In this document: in pieces, positions 35,990-43,386 of the stretch
Layout: each line of letters begins with the position of its first letter
Numbering within the stretch: position 1 is the stretch's first letter
Assembly: GCF_001428745.1 (NCBI RefSeq)
Contig: NZ_LMIO01000001.1
Span: 1,016,675 to 1,080,674, forward strand
Source of the DNA: Leifsonia sp. Root227
GTDB lineage: Bacteria; Actinomycetota; Actinomycetes; Actinomycetales; Microbacteriaceae
DNA: 64,000 nt
Reading direction: 5' to 3'
The notes under the pieces: model-generated
What the model was told of the DNA's origin: nothing
Seen by the model: the letters and a program-made list of their open reading frames with translations, nothing else
Database searches by the model: none
Program-made: the position numbers and the translations under genes

Positions 35990-36757
35990 GTGAGCGAGCG
36001 CATAGATTCTTTGTTCCGGAACAGCAGTCCAGAGCCTCTGCCTGTGCTGACCATCCCAGAATTGCGCATACAGCTACAGCGGCAGGCAAATCTCATCGTC
36101 GAGACAGGCACCGGCGGTCGTGGGTTCGCAACCGTTGAGCCCGAGTACCAAGAAACCGACGAGGTCCTTGTCGCGAACTTCGCCAGATTCGGACTCGAAC
36201 CGCCGTTTCCTTGGCGTTCGCTATGGGAATGGTACGGGTTCTATTCGCAGAATCTCGGTACCTATCGCGAGCGGCGGGAGCATCTGGCAGCCTTGACTCG
36301 CGCGGCGTTGGAAGAGTTGCGAAAGGTGGAGGCTATTGGCGAAGTCCACGATCCAACTCCGGATGACGACTCTCCTACGTGGGAGAAGGTCAATCCGCGT
36401 GTCGCGGCCCTAATCAAGGAATATGGTTCTGCGCGAGATCGAGACACCTGGCAAGATGTTGGCCGCCGAAGTCGCGAGATTCTCATTGACCTCGGCAAGT
36501 TGATCGCCGATCCGGCCCTGGTGCCGGAGGGCCAGGAAGCGCCAAAGGGAGCTGACGCGCGCGCCTGGTTCGACCTGCTTCTGGCTACTCGTGCCGCGGG
36601 CAAGGACAAAGCTGAGCTACGGTCGATGATGCGTTCGACGTGGGATCTTGCTCAGAAGGTAACCCACGGAGACATCGACGATGTGGATGCTTTCGCGTCC
36701 GCCCAGGCCACCGTTCTGCTTGTACGTACGACTCAAAAACTCCTGGAATCCGACTAG
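35990..36757 (+). CDS. Unknown mostly helical protein, possibly HEPN-like
   Basis: A 255-residue soluble protein I do not recognise with certainty. The N-terminal half contains FPWRSLWEWYGFYSQNLGTYRERREHL; the C-terminal half is helical and ends WDLAQKVTHGDIDDVDAFASAQATVLLVRTTQKL, which resembles the final helices of HEPN/Abi-type domains in abortive-infection proteins. However, an Rx4-6H catalytic motif is not evident (the nearest Arg, 215, is 11 residues before His226), so nuclease activity is not claimed. GTG start at 35990. It converges on the next gene with both stops in one CTAG. Confidence 0.6.
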   Translation: MSERIDSLFRNSSPEPLPVLTIPELRIQLQRQANLIVETGTGGRGFATVEPEYQETDEVLVANFARFGLEPPFPWRSLWEWYGFYSQNLGTYRERREHLAALTRAALEELRKVEAIGEVHDPTPDDDSPTWEKVNPRVAALIKEYGSARDRDTWQDVGRRSREILIDLGKLIADPALVPEGQEAPKGADARAWFDLLLATRAAGKDKAELRSMMRSTWDLAQKVTHGDIDDVDAFASAQATVLLVRTTQKLLESD

Positions 36758-37269
36758 GACAGGGTGCGTCGCCAAACCCGCTGTTCGGAGCTATCCGGGT
36801 ATCCCCAGGTGACGAGCAAGGTTGTAGACGCGGGGCTTGCGAAAGTCTTCGAATAGTCGAAGTACAGCGATTCACCCGGATGAAGTTGGTCCACTGGCTG
36901 CTCCTGGAACAGAGTGATGTCGTTGCTGTCGCCGGGCTCGGTGATGGAGACGGCCCAGAGCGTTTCCTCGCCAGTGTTGCGAAGCTCGTACTTGTTTTTG
37001 GTCTGTTGCACGAGAGTCCAGGGATCCTTCGGCAATGACTTCCGCGCGATGTCGTTGGCTTCTTCGAGGGCCGAGGCGGAGCGGGTGGCTGCTGAGGCAG
37101 ACTGGGTCGCTGCGTCGAGCGCGGACTTCTCGTGCTGTTTTGCTGCGTCGCGGGCACCTTCGGCTGCGATGCGGTCAGCACGGGCCTCCTTCGCCTGCAG
37201 GATAGCGACGACGACGCCGATCGCAGTGACCAAGAGTAATCCAAGATTGATGATGTTCGAAGCGTCCAC
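36754..37269 (-). CDS. Membrane-anchored coiled-coil protein, function unknown
   Basis: A 171-residue protein with one N-terminal membrane segment (about residues 7-24, LGLLLVTAIGVVVAILQA), then an Ala/Glu/Arg-rich heptad region (about 25-80) likely to form a coiled coil, and a C-terminal domain of about 90 residues (YELRNTGEETLWAVSI ... LHPGESLYFDY) that reads as a beta-sandwich. GTG start without an obvious ribosome site. Its stop shares a CTAG with the opposing gene. It may sense or anchor at the membrane; no family was recognised. Confidence 0.6.
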   Translation of the reverse strand: MDASNIINLGLLLVTAIGVVVAILQAKEARADRIAAEGARDAAKQHEKSALDAATQSASAATRSASALEEANDIARKSLPKDPWTLVQQTKNKYELRNTGEETLWAVSITEPGDSNDITLFQEQPVDQLHPGESLYFDYSKTFASPASTTLLVTWGYPDSSEQRVWRRTLS

Positions 37270-37568
37270 AGCCGTACAGTAGCGGTCCTAGCGCTCGGCC
37301 ACACGGAGCTCAAGAGGAGGGCCGACGCGGACACCCGGCGCTCCGATGCCCGTATTCACTGAGGATGATTCTCGCGTTCCGGGCGTGTTGGTTAGCGACG
37401 AAAGTGACGGGGCGCGATCGGTCGACGGGGTATCGTGCGAAGGGAGTAGGGTCACCAACCCTCAGCAGTCCGGCAAGCACATGTTCGGTTCGCGCCGCAC
37501 GGGCGGCCGCTCGGCTAGACTCGGTGCGCGGCTCAACCGCGAAGATCGAGGAGCGGCAGGGTGAGGCG
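37270..37568. other. Intergenic region between island genes
   Basis: 299 bases between two divergent genes. Frames of 72 codons (37346-37564, +) and 103 codons (37310-37621, -) run through it, but neither has a ribosome site or recognisable sequence. TAGACT (37516-37521) is a possible -10 for the sce7726 operon, 48 bases before its ATG. Nothing else stands out. Confidence 0.4.
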
Positions 37569-38456
37569 ATGAGCGCAAGCAAGGGCGAACTTGCCGCGTT
37601 GACCCGTATGTTCTCGTCCACGGTCGTTCGTGAACTCGGTAGGCAAGGTAAGTCAGGACTTCTCGCTCGACTGCTGCACCAGTCGGGAGCGGCCCAGGCC
37701 TTAAAGTCCGAGGCAACCGTGGGCGACGCGTTCGATCACGCCTTTCACGTCCTGCGCTCGCTCGGGAATCGAGACGAGTATGTATACCGCTCCGCGATCA
37801 CCCAGAAGATCCTGCTTGGCCAGCACAGCCTCCGCACGGCGTCTATGTTGGGCGAGGCGCGAGTCGGAGCCTCGAAGGCGGACGTAGTCGTCTTCAACGG
37901 CACATCGACCGCTTACGAGATCAAATCCGAGCGGGACTCCCTGGCCCGCTTGCGGAGTCAGGTGCTGGCCTACTCTCAGGTGTTCGCCGTAGTCAACGTG
38001 GTCACGAGTCCCTCGCATGTAGTGCACGTGCTTCGGCAAGTCCCCGAGTATGTCGGGGTGCTCGTCCTCACCGATCGATTCACACTGAGGATGGAGCGGC
38101 GCGCAATAGGTGACTCCTCTCGCACCGAACCACTCGCGATACTCGACTTTGTTCGCCTCGATGAGGCGTTTGCCATTCTGCGAGAGGTCGGAATCGAGCC
38201 TCCTCGTGTTCCGAACACGCAGATACGTGGCGCCCTGAACGAACTGTTTGCCGACCTTGAGTCAACACGCGTGCACGACCTAATGGTGTCAACGCTGAAA
38301 TCGTCCCGCTCTCAAAGTTCCGCTGAGAACTACATCAAATCCATCCCAATGTCCCTGCGTGCTGCCATGCTTACGTTAAAGATGAATGACGCGTCCGAGC
38401 AGAGGCTCCGCGACGCGACACGCTTGCCCATAGGTGCCGCACTCGCTTGGAGATAG
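37569..38456 (+). CDS. sce7726 family protein (PD-(D/E)XK nuclease-like)
   Basis: A 295-residue protein matching the sce7726 family, whose genes are usually found beside sce7725 genes. The middle contains SKADVVVFNG then AYEIKSERDS: Asp105, Glu117 and Lys119 fit the D-x(n)-E-x-K core of PD-(D/E)XK endonucleases, followed by the RLRSQVLAYSQVFAVVNVV helix-strand. The C-terminal part (about residues 205-295) is helical and contains MLTLKM with a rare TTA codon. ATG at 37569 follows GGGTGAGG; a longer frame from 37365 has low-complexity Arg/Ser/Ala sequence and is rejected. Three bases separate it from the next gene. Confidence 0.82.
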   Translation: MSASKGELAALTRMFSSTVVRELGRQGKSGLLARLLHQSGAAQALKSEATVGDAFDHAFHVLRSLGNRDEYVYRSAITQKILLGQHSLRTASMLGEARVGASKADVVVFNGTSTAYEIKSERDSLARLRSQVLAYSQVFAVVNVVTSPSHVVHVLRQVPEYVGVLVLTDRFTLRMERRAIGDSSRTEPLAILDFVRLDEAFAILREVGIEPPRVPNTQIRGALNELFADLESTRVHDLMVSTLKSSRSQSSAENYIKSIPMSLRAAMLTLKMNDASEQRLRDATRLPIGAALAWR

Positions 38457-38459
38457 CTC

Positions 38460-39407
38460 ATGTACTACCCATACTTCCGAGGAAAGCAGTTCGAACTCCT
38501 CGCGCTCCGTGAGAGCGCAGAAGTGCTAGCCGAAGCTTCTTTCGTTCCCATCATCGAACCGGTGCGGGAGTCGCTCAACGGCCTCGAGCGAGCACTTGCA
38601 GCAATCGGCGATGCGGGCGGTCGGGCAATCGTGATTGTGAACCCGCGTCATGGCGACCACAAAGATGACGGGGCGAACATCAGCGCGTTCCTGAGCGACA
38701 ACTACAGGGGAAACGATGCCATTTCCGCTGGAGTCCTACTCCTCAGCACCACGAGCTTCGACGAAGCCGAGGCACTCATATCGAGCCATGCTCAACATAG
38801 CCCGGCCATCGTCCACTCCGGCTTCACAGCGGCGCGCGACGTCGCGGAGTTTCTCCGCGACCGTGAGATTGAGGCGACCAATGTATTCAGCGAGGCTCAT
38901 GCGAGCATGCTCTATCGGAAGCACTTCGGAAGCGGAAACCGAGTATTGGTCCGCGATGGCTTCGAGCAAAAGAAGAACGCGGACTACGAACCGTCCGCGT
39001 TCTTCTCCGATCTCCACGTCACGTTCGAGGACCTCAACATGCAGGGCTACGGCGACTTCCTCACGGTGGGGGATCGGTACACCGAAGGTGGCGGTCCGGC
39101 ATACGCCGTTGCAATCCATCTGACTTACATCGACCCCACGCAAGACAACGCTATGTACGTATATCACTTCAAGTCCGATTCGAACGACACGCCCACAGAC
39201 CCGGCGAACAAGTTCGCTGAGGCTCTCGCGAAGCTCATCGCGAAGCTCGATAGTGTGGACTCCAAGCTCCTAGCGACATCGGCCACGGAGGAGTTCCGTC
39301 GGCTTTACGAAGCGGGCCACTTCCCGGGCCTTGGCTACATAAAGAAGCTATCGATCCGGCATCACATCGAGACGCTCGCGGACTATCACCGCAACGTGGA
39401 TGGCTGA
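38460..39407 (+). CDS. sce7725 family protein (beta-protein-like)
   Basis: A 315-residue protein with the sce7725 opening MYYPYFRGKQFELLALRESAEVL. The pattern of alternating strands and helices (VPIIEPV, AIVIVNP, AGVLLLST, AIVHSGF, NVFSE, RVLVRDGF) suggests a TIM-barrel-like fold shared with phage-associated beta-family proteins, followed by SDLHVTFEDLNMQGYGDFLTVGDRYTEGGGPAYAVAIHLTYI. Biochemical role unknown. ATG lies three bases after the sce7726 stop, and the gene overlaps the RES gene by eight bases, so all three products should be made together. Confidence 0.82.
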   Translation: MYYPYFRGKQFELLALRESAEVLAEASFVPIIEPVRESLNGLERALAAIGDAGGRAIVIVNPRHGDHKDDGANISAFLSDNYRGNDAISAGVLLLSTTSFDEAEALISSHAQHSPAIVHSGFTAARDVAEFLRDREIEATNVFSEAHASMLYRKHFGSGNRVLVRDGFEQKKNADYEPSAFFSDLHVTFEDLNMQGYGDFLTVGDRYTEGGGPAYAVAIHLTYIDPTQDNAMYVYHFKSDSNDTPTDPANKFAEALAKLIAKLDSVDSKLLATSATEEFRRLYEAGHFPGLGYIKKLSIRHHIETLADYHRNVDG

Positions 39408-40428
39408 GCGCCTGTGCTGCGCTGAATGCTTCAATGACAGTTTCCTGCGCGAATTCATCTCCGACAAGCTCAATTCTAAATTGGGGGTGTGCGGCTACTG
39501 CCGCGTCGCTAACGTCGCCCTGGTGGAGCCATCTGTCCTCCGTGAGTCATTCGAGAATCTGCTCGCGATATACGAGACAAACCCGGACGGACTACCGCTA
39601 CCCGCGCTACTTCGGCGTGATTGGGGGCTTTTCTCCGGCCCGGTGATGCGGGACGACCCAGCGGCCAAAGAGCTTCTCGCGGACATTTTCGACGATGGCG
39701 AGATCGTGAGAAAGCGCTACTTGGCATCGGGCAAGCACAGCGCTACCAGCTTGGCCCGCTGGGATGAGCTGCGCGTTGAGATGATGCACGGCAATCGGTG
39801 GTTCCTTGAACAGAAGATTGACTACGACCGGCTTCGGGAGCTTCTCGATTACCTAATCGTTGACCCGACGACCCTGAGCCCAAGCTGGCACCGGGCTCGT
39901 ATCGTCAGTGATGATCCGTTTCCACTTGACAGGATGGGCGCTCCGCCGTCGAAGAAGGCGGGGCACGGGCGCGCGAATCCAGCAGGCATTCCATACCTGT
40001 ACCTTGGGTCGACCCCGACCACAGCGGTATCGGAAATGCGGCCACACACGGGCGAGCTCGCGTGCGTCGCCGAATTCGAGATACCCAGCATGAAGACCGT
40101 CGACCTCCGGGCTCCACGCGCGCGCATATCGCCCTTCGAGCTCAACGACGACGAAGTCGGTCAGATGCACGCGGATCTGCCGCTTCTTGAGCGTCTCGGG
40201 GACGAGCTCACGCGACCAGTGCTACCTCAAGGCGCGCCGTTTGAGTACGTCCCGAGCCAGCATCTATGCGAGTTCATCAAGAGCTGTGGATTCGATGGCG
40301 TGGTCTATCGAAGCTCGGTCAGCGACGGTATCAACCTGGCGCTGTTTCACCCAGATCAAGCGACTGGGGTCAGCGTAGACCAGTACAACGTCACCAAGGT
40401 CGAGGTGTACGTCTCCGCCAAAGAATAA
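39400..40428 (+). CDS. HEPN-associated N-terminal and RES domain protein (probable NAD+-degrading toxin)
   Basis: A 342-residue protein. The N-terminus has a zinc-knuckle pattern C7-x2-C10 and C31-x2-C34, followed by a helical region (about 45-155) as in HEPN-associated N-terminal domains. The RES domain occupies about residues 160-335, with R165/R167 in WHRAR, Y199/Y201 in PYLYLGS, TAVSE with Glu212, and GFDGVVYRSS; these fit the RES active site of toxins such as MbcT and ParT that break down NAD+ or modify proteins with it. RES toxins normally pair with a small Xre antitoxin; none is present, so the sce7725/sce7726 proteins may hold it inactive (inference). Third gene of the operon by an eight-base overlap. 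Confidence 0.82.
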   Translation: MAERLCCAECFNDSFLREFISDKLNSKLGVCGYCRVANVALVEPSVLRESFENLLAIYETNPDGLPLPALLRRDWGLFSGPVMRDDPAAKELLADIFDDGEIVRKRYLASGKHSATSLARWDELRVEMMHGNRWFLEQKIDYDRLRELLDYLIVDPTTLSPSWHRARIVSDDPFPLDRMGAPPSKKAGHGRANPAGIPYLYLGSTPTTAVSEMRPHTGELACVAEFEIPSMKTVDLRAPRARISPFELNDDEVGQMHADLPLLERLGDELTRPVLPQGAPFEYVPSQHLCEFIKSCGFDGVVYRSSVSDGINLALFHPDQATGVSVDQYNVTKVEVYVSAKE

Positions 40429-40665
40429 TGCGCCGACTGCTTCTGCGCTTGTCTGGGGCTCGGGAGGCAAAGTGACAGCGGCAACCTGCGCCGAAATGGT
40501 CTCAAGGTCGCACCCCGAGTGGTGGTACGACCCGCCGGATAGTTTCGTGGGTCCGAGTTGCTGTAACGACGGTGTCCGATCGGACTTTGGTGTGCGCTAT
40601 CGGGACCAGATTGCCGACGGACGCAAGCCATTTGGCGTGAGAGTATGGCCTTGGCGAGCACCTAA

Positions 40666-40683
40666 CGTTGGCAGCAACGTTGG
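40666..40683. repeat. Small inverted repeat near the island's right edge
   Basis: AACGTTG-GCAG-CAACGTT pairs over seven bases. It lies where GC content returns to the chromosome level, between the RES gene and the next chromosomal gene. The 264 bases from 40429 to 40692 otherwise hold nothing recognised. It could be a weak terminator or a junction scar. Confidence 0.4.
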
Positions 40684-40692
40684 GGGATCTCC

Positions 40693-40860
40693 CTACTTCG
40701 CCTTCCCCGAGTTCGCCGCCCGCCGCACGAACCCGATGATCAGCGTCGCGATCACCAGCACGATCCCGATGATGCCCAACCACAGCAGCCCCTTGATCGC
40801 GAACCCCACGATCGCCAGGATGACCCACAACACGACGAGAACGATCACCAAGATGAGCAT
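40693..40860 (-). CDS. Small hydrophobic membrane protein
   Basis: A 55-residue protein (MLILVIVLVVLW..., ending SGKAK) consisting of two membrane segments separated by GFAIKGLLWLG and a basic tail. This is a familiar actinobacterial small hydrophobic protein, often near the DHFR-like or stress genes. The composition is normal for the chromosome, marking the right border of the island. A plus-strand frame across the same bases is a shadow of this gene. Confidence 0.75.
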   Translation of the reverse strand: MLILVIVLVVLWVILAIVGFAIKGLLWLGIIGIVLVIATLIIGFVRRAANSGKAK

Positions 40861-40896
40861 GTGCCCACCGTACGCCTGCTTTGGCGCACCATCGAC

Positions 40897-41466
40897 CTAG
40901 CTCGCGCGCCTCGTTTCGTACCTGCTCATCAGCACACCGCCTGGCAGCGTGCGTGTCTCCACCAGGTCGAGGTTCACCCAGCTGTCCAGCGCGGAGAAGA
41001 ACGGCAGTCCGCCGCCCACCAGCACTGGATGCGTGACCACGGTGTACTCGTCGATCAGCCCTGCGCGCATGGCCGTGCGGGCGAGGGTCGCGCCGCCCAC
41101 CCGCATCCGCCCGTCGTCCTCGGCTTTGAGGCGGGTGATCTCCGCGAGCGCGTCGCCGGTGAACAGGCGGGCGTTCCAGTCGACCGTCGACATCGTGGAG
41201 GAGAACACCACCTTCGGCGTGTCCCGCCAGTTGCGCGCGAAGGCGATTTCCGCTGGCGTTGCGTTGGGCTGCCGGTCGCCGGTCGGCCAGTACGAGCTCA
41301 TGGATTCCCAGAGCTTGCGGCCGTAGAGGAACAGGTCGATCGCCTGCTCTTCCTCGAGCCACCATTCGAACAGTTCGTCGCTCGGCGCGCTCCACCCGAT
41401 GTCGTCGCCCGGGGCGGCGATGTAGCCGTCCAGCGTCACGTTCATCCCGTAGACCAGTTTTCGCAT
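40897..41466 (-). CDS. Dihydrofolate reductase-like (RibD C-terminal family) protein
   Basis: A 189-residue NADPH-dependent reductase-fold protein. MRKLVYGMNVTLDGYIA, LFLYGRKLWESMSSYW and RVGGATLARTAMRAGLIDEYTVVTHPVLVGGG are typical of the YwjB/RibD C-terminal branch. The substrate is unknown; such proteins are not the main folate enzyme. ATG at 41466 reads away from the SnoaL-like gene. Confidence 0.88.
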   Translation of the reverse strand: MRKLVYGMNVTLDGYIAAPGDDIGWSAPSDELFEWWLEEEQAIDLFLYGRKLWESMSSYWPTGDRQPNATPAEIAFARNWRDTPKVVFSSTMSTVDWNARLFTGDALAEITRLKAEDDGRMRVGGATLARTAMRAGLIDEYTVVTHPVLVGGGLPFFSALDSWVNLDLVETRTLPGGVLMSRYETRRAS

Positions 41467-41565
41467 AGCGTCATGCCCTCCGTCAGCCGATCCCGGAAGT
41501 TTAGAGCGCCCCTCCCGGCAGGGGGAAGCAACATGATGCAGGGAATGCGACGCGATCCGAGGGTG

Positions 41566-41571
41566 TAGACA
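41566..41571 (+). promoter_or_regulatory. Possible -10 element for SnoaL-like gene
   Basis: TAGACA ends five bases before the GTG at 41577, which has no ribosome site, consistent with a leaderless transcript. Confidence 0.35.
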
Positions 41572-41576
41572 GAAGC

Positions 41577-41924
41577 GTGACCACCTTCGAGGAACTCCTC
41601 CACCGCAACCTGCTCGACGTCTTCAACGAGCGCGATGAGGCGCTGCGACGCCCGGTGCTCTCCGAGCTGTACGCACCGGATGCACGCTTCGCCGACCACG
41701 ACGGCGTGGCTGTCGGGCCGGACGCCATCAACGAGAAGATCCGCGAGCTGCACGCCAGGACGCCTGGCTTCGCGTTCGTGCCGGGACGGTTCTACGAAGT
41801 GCAGGATCTCGCCACCGTCGAGTGGTCGTACGGGCCGGCGGGAGCCGAACCCGTCGTGCACGGGACGGACGTCGCGCTGATCCGCGACGGGCGCATTTCC
41901 GCGCTCTACGTCTACCTCAGATAG
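41577..41924 (+). CDS. SnoaL/NTF2-like protein
   Basis: A 115-residue cone-shaped alpha+beta barrel protein. LYAPDARFADHDGVAVGPDAINEKIRELHARTPGF and the closing ALIRDGRISALYVYL are typical of SnoaL-like polyketide-cyclase or unknown-ligand proteins. GTG start, probably leaderless. Divergent from the DHFR-like gene. Reaction unknown. Confidence 0.8.
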   Translation: MTTFEELLHRNLLDVFNERDEALRRPVLSELYAPDARFADHDGVAVGPDAINEKIRELHARTPGFAFVPGRFYEVQDLATVEWSYGPAGAEPVVHGTDVALIRDGRISALYVYLR

Positions 41925-42012
41925 GCCGCGACCCGTCAGCCGGGGAGCCGGCATGCGGCGCGGGGCGGACCGTTCGCCACCGCCGCCGCCAAAAGGGGCG
42001 TACCGTCAGCAC

Positions 42013-42246
42013 ATGGAACACTTATATACGGCGCAGATGCGAATGCCGAGCGGTACGACCGTTGTCGCGGTGGCCGAGACCATCAACGGAGAGCCACAGC
42101 CCCGCGTCCGGTTCGAGACGAAGACGCTCGGCGCGACGACGAGCGGCTGGGCCGTTCCCCTCACGGAGCAGGCGAACTGGCCGTCGAGCTGCCAGTACCG
42201 GGCAATGACGCCCGCCGAGATCACCCTCGACAACGCCGCCCTCTGA
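42013..42246 (+). CDS. Small hypothetical protein
   Basis: A 77-residue soluble protein (MEHLYTAQMRMPSGTT...), predicted mainly beta, with no recognised domain. ATG at 42013 is preferred to an upstream ATG at 41953 that adds a Pro-rich stretch. AAAGGGG lies about 15 bases before the ATG, further than usual. It ends 30 bases before the stop of the opposing lipid-kinase gene. Confidence 0.5.
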   Translation: MEHLYTAQMRMPSGTTVVAVAETINGEPQPRVRFETKTLGATTSGWAVPLTEQANWPSSCQYRAMTPAEITLDNAAL

Positions 42247-42276
42247 CGACGCGCAGCGTGGCGCGCCCCGGTCGGA

Positions 42277-43320
42277 TCACCGGGCGGCGCCCGCTGCCAC
42301 AGCCCGTCCCTGACCTCGCCCCCTGCCGCGACGACGCGGCGTCCGCACCCGCATCCCCAGTGCCCCTGGCTCGACCGTCAGCGTCACAGACACGACGCTC
42401 CCGTTCGGGTCGCCGTCCAGCTGGATTTCCTGCTCCTCCTCGAAGCGCACGCGCATCTGCTTCGCCTGCGCATACCGGATCGCCCGAGCCTGGGGCGTGA
42501 TGCGTCCGACGAACCTGCCGAAGCCCGTCCGGTGGAGCAGCCGGTTGAAGGTGAGCCGGTAGCCGATGTTCGTCCAGCCGCCTCCGCCGCGCGGCCGGAG
42601 CACCACAGCGTCGAGGAGGCCGTCGTCGACCGTCGCGTCCGGGATCAGGAGAAGCCCTGCGGTGAGGCTGCCGGAGTTGCCGACGATGACCGTGTGTGCG
42701 CGCAGCGCGATCTCCGGGGCGTCGTCGAGCTGGTAGACCATGTCGAACTGTTTGTTGCCGAGGATGCTGCGCGCGATCGGGTCCGAGTACGCCAGCCAGC
42801 CGATGCGCTTCTTGAGGCGCTGGTTCGTGTGGGCGGCCATGTGCGCATCCAGGCCGATGCCGGCCATCACCAGGAACGCGCGACGCTCCTCCGAGCCGTC
42901 GGCCCTGACCAGCACAGCGTGTCCGAGGTCGACCAGCCTGGTCTCGCCGGTGAACGCGGTCTCCACGGCGGCGGACAAGTTGTTGATCGGGAGGCGCAGC
43001 TCCCGTGCGAACAGGTTCCCCGTTCCCGCAGGCACCAGACCGATCGGGATGCGCGTCCCCGCGAGCACGTCCGCTGCCGCCCGCAGCGTCCCGTCTCCTC
43101 CGACGATCACGATCAGGTCCGGCTGCGTCGCCGCCGCGTCCTGCGCGGCCGCGCGGCCGTCGTCGTCCGCGCTCGTCTCGAACCATTGGGATGCGGCCCA
43201 TCCGCCCCGCGACTCCTGTGCGGCCACGCGCGCGCGCAGCACGGAGACATCCACCTTGGTGGGGTTGAGCACGAACGCTGCGCGACGTGCCGGAGTGTGG
43301 TGGTCCGGTTGTGCGCTCAT
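42277..43320 (-). CDS. Diacylglycerol kinase family lipid kinase
   Basis: A 347-residue soluble or peripheral lipid kinase of the DgkB/YegS type. VIVGGDGTLRAAADVLAG is the nucleotide-binding motif, PAGTGNLFARELRLP follows, and ERRAFLVMAGIGLDAHM begins the second domain. Substrate is probably diacylglycerol or a related lipid. The Arg/Gly-rich C-terminal tail (about 20 residues) is unusual but not conserved. Confidence 0.88.
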   Translation of the reverse strand: MSAQPDHHTPARRAAFVLNPTKVDVSVLRARVAAQESRGGWAASQWFETSADDDGRAAAQDAAATQPDLIVIVGGDGTLRAAADVLAGTRIPIGLVPAGTGNLFARELRLPINNLSAAVETAFTGETRLVDLGHAVLVRADGSEERRAFLVMAGIGLDAHMAAHTNQRLKKRIGWLAYSDPIARSILGNKQFDMVYQLDDAPEIALRAHTVIVGNSGSLTAGLLLIPDATVDDGLLDAVVLRPRGGGGWTNIGYRLTFNRLLHRTGFGRFVGRITPQARAIRYAQAKQMRVRFEEEQEIQLDGDPNGSVVSVTLTVEPGALGMRVRTPRRRGRGRGQGRAVAAGAAR

Positions 43321-43386
43321 CCGCCAAGGATATGTCGGCCGGCGGTCCCGATCAGACCGGCGACCCCGATCTGACCAACACGAGAG

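Larger units (their letters stand above)
35937..40692. other. Low-GC accessory island next to tRNA-Pro
   Basis: About 4.7 kb whose composition differs from both sides: two 60-base samples (36001-36060 and 38341-38400) hold 32 and 33 G+C, against 40 in 33301-33360. A rare TTA leucine codon occurs in the sce7726 gene, and the chromosome-wide favoured word GGATGCG/CGCATCC was not seen between 35,940 and 40,690, although it occurs at 35370 and 41102. Content: one unknown helical protein, one membrane protein and the sce7726-sce7725-RES operon. No integrase, transposase or flanking repeat is visible, so the mode of entry is unknown. Confidence 0.75.

Noticed and set aside
37310..37621. Frames of 103 (minus) and 72 (plus) codons upstream of the sce7726 gene
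   Set aside because: Arg/Ser/Ala-rich low-complexity translations without ribosome sites; more likely intergenic promoter DNA.
40666..40683. Inverted repeat as an island attachment site
   Set aside because: No matching copy was found beside tRNA-Pro, so an att role is not supported.
40429..40692. Hidden Xre-type antitoxin gene after the RES gene
   Set aside because: Neither strand holds a plausible helix-turn-helix ORF in this interval or directly upstream of the RES gene.
40472..40900. 142-codon plus-strand frame at the island's right edge
   Set aside because: Its second half is the reverse complement of a convincing small hydrophobic membrane protein (40693-40860, minus), and its first half has no recognisable sequence or ribosome site.
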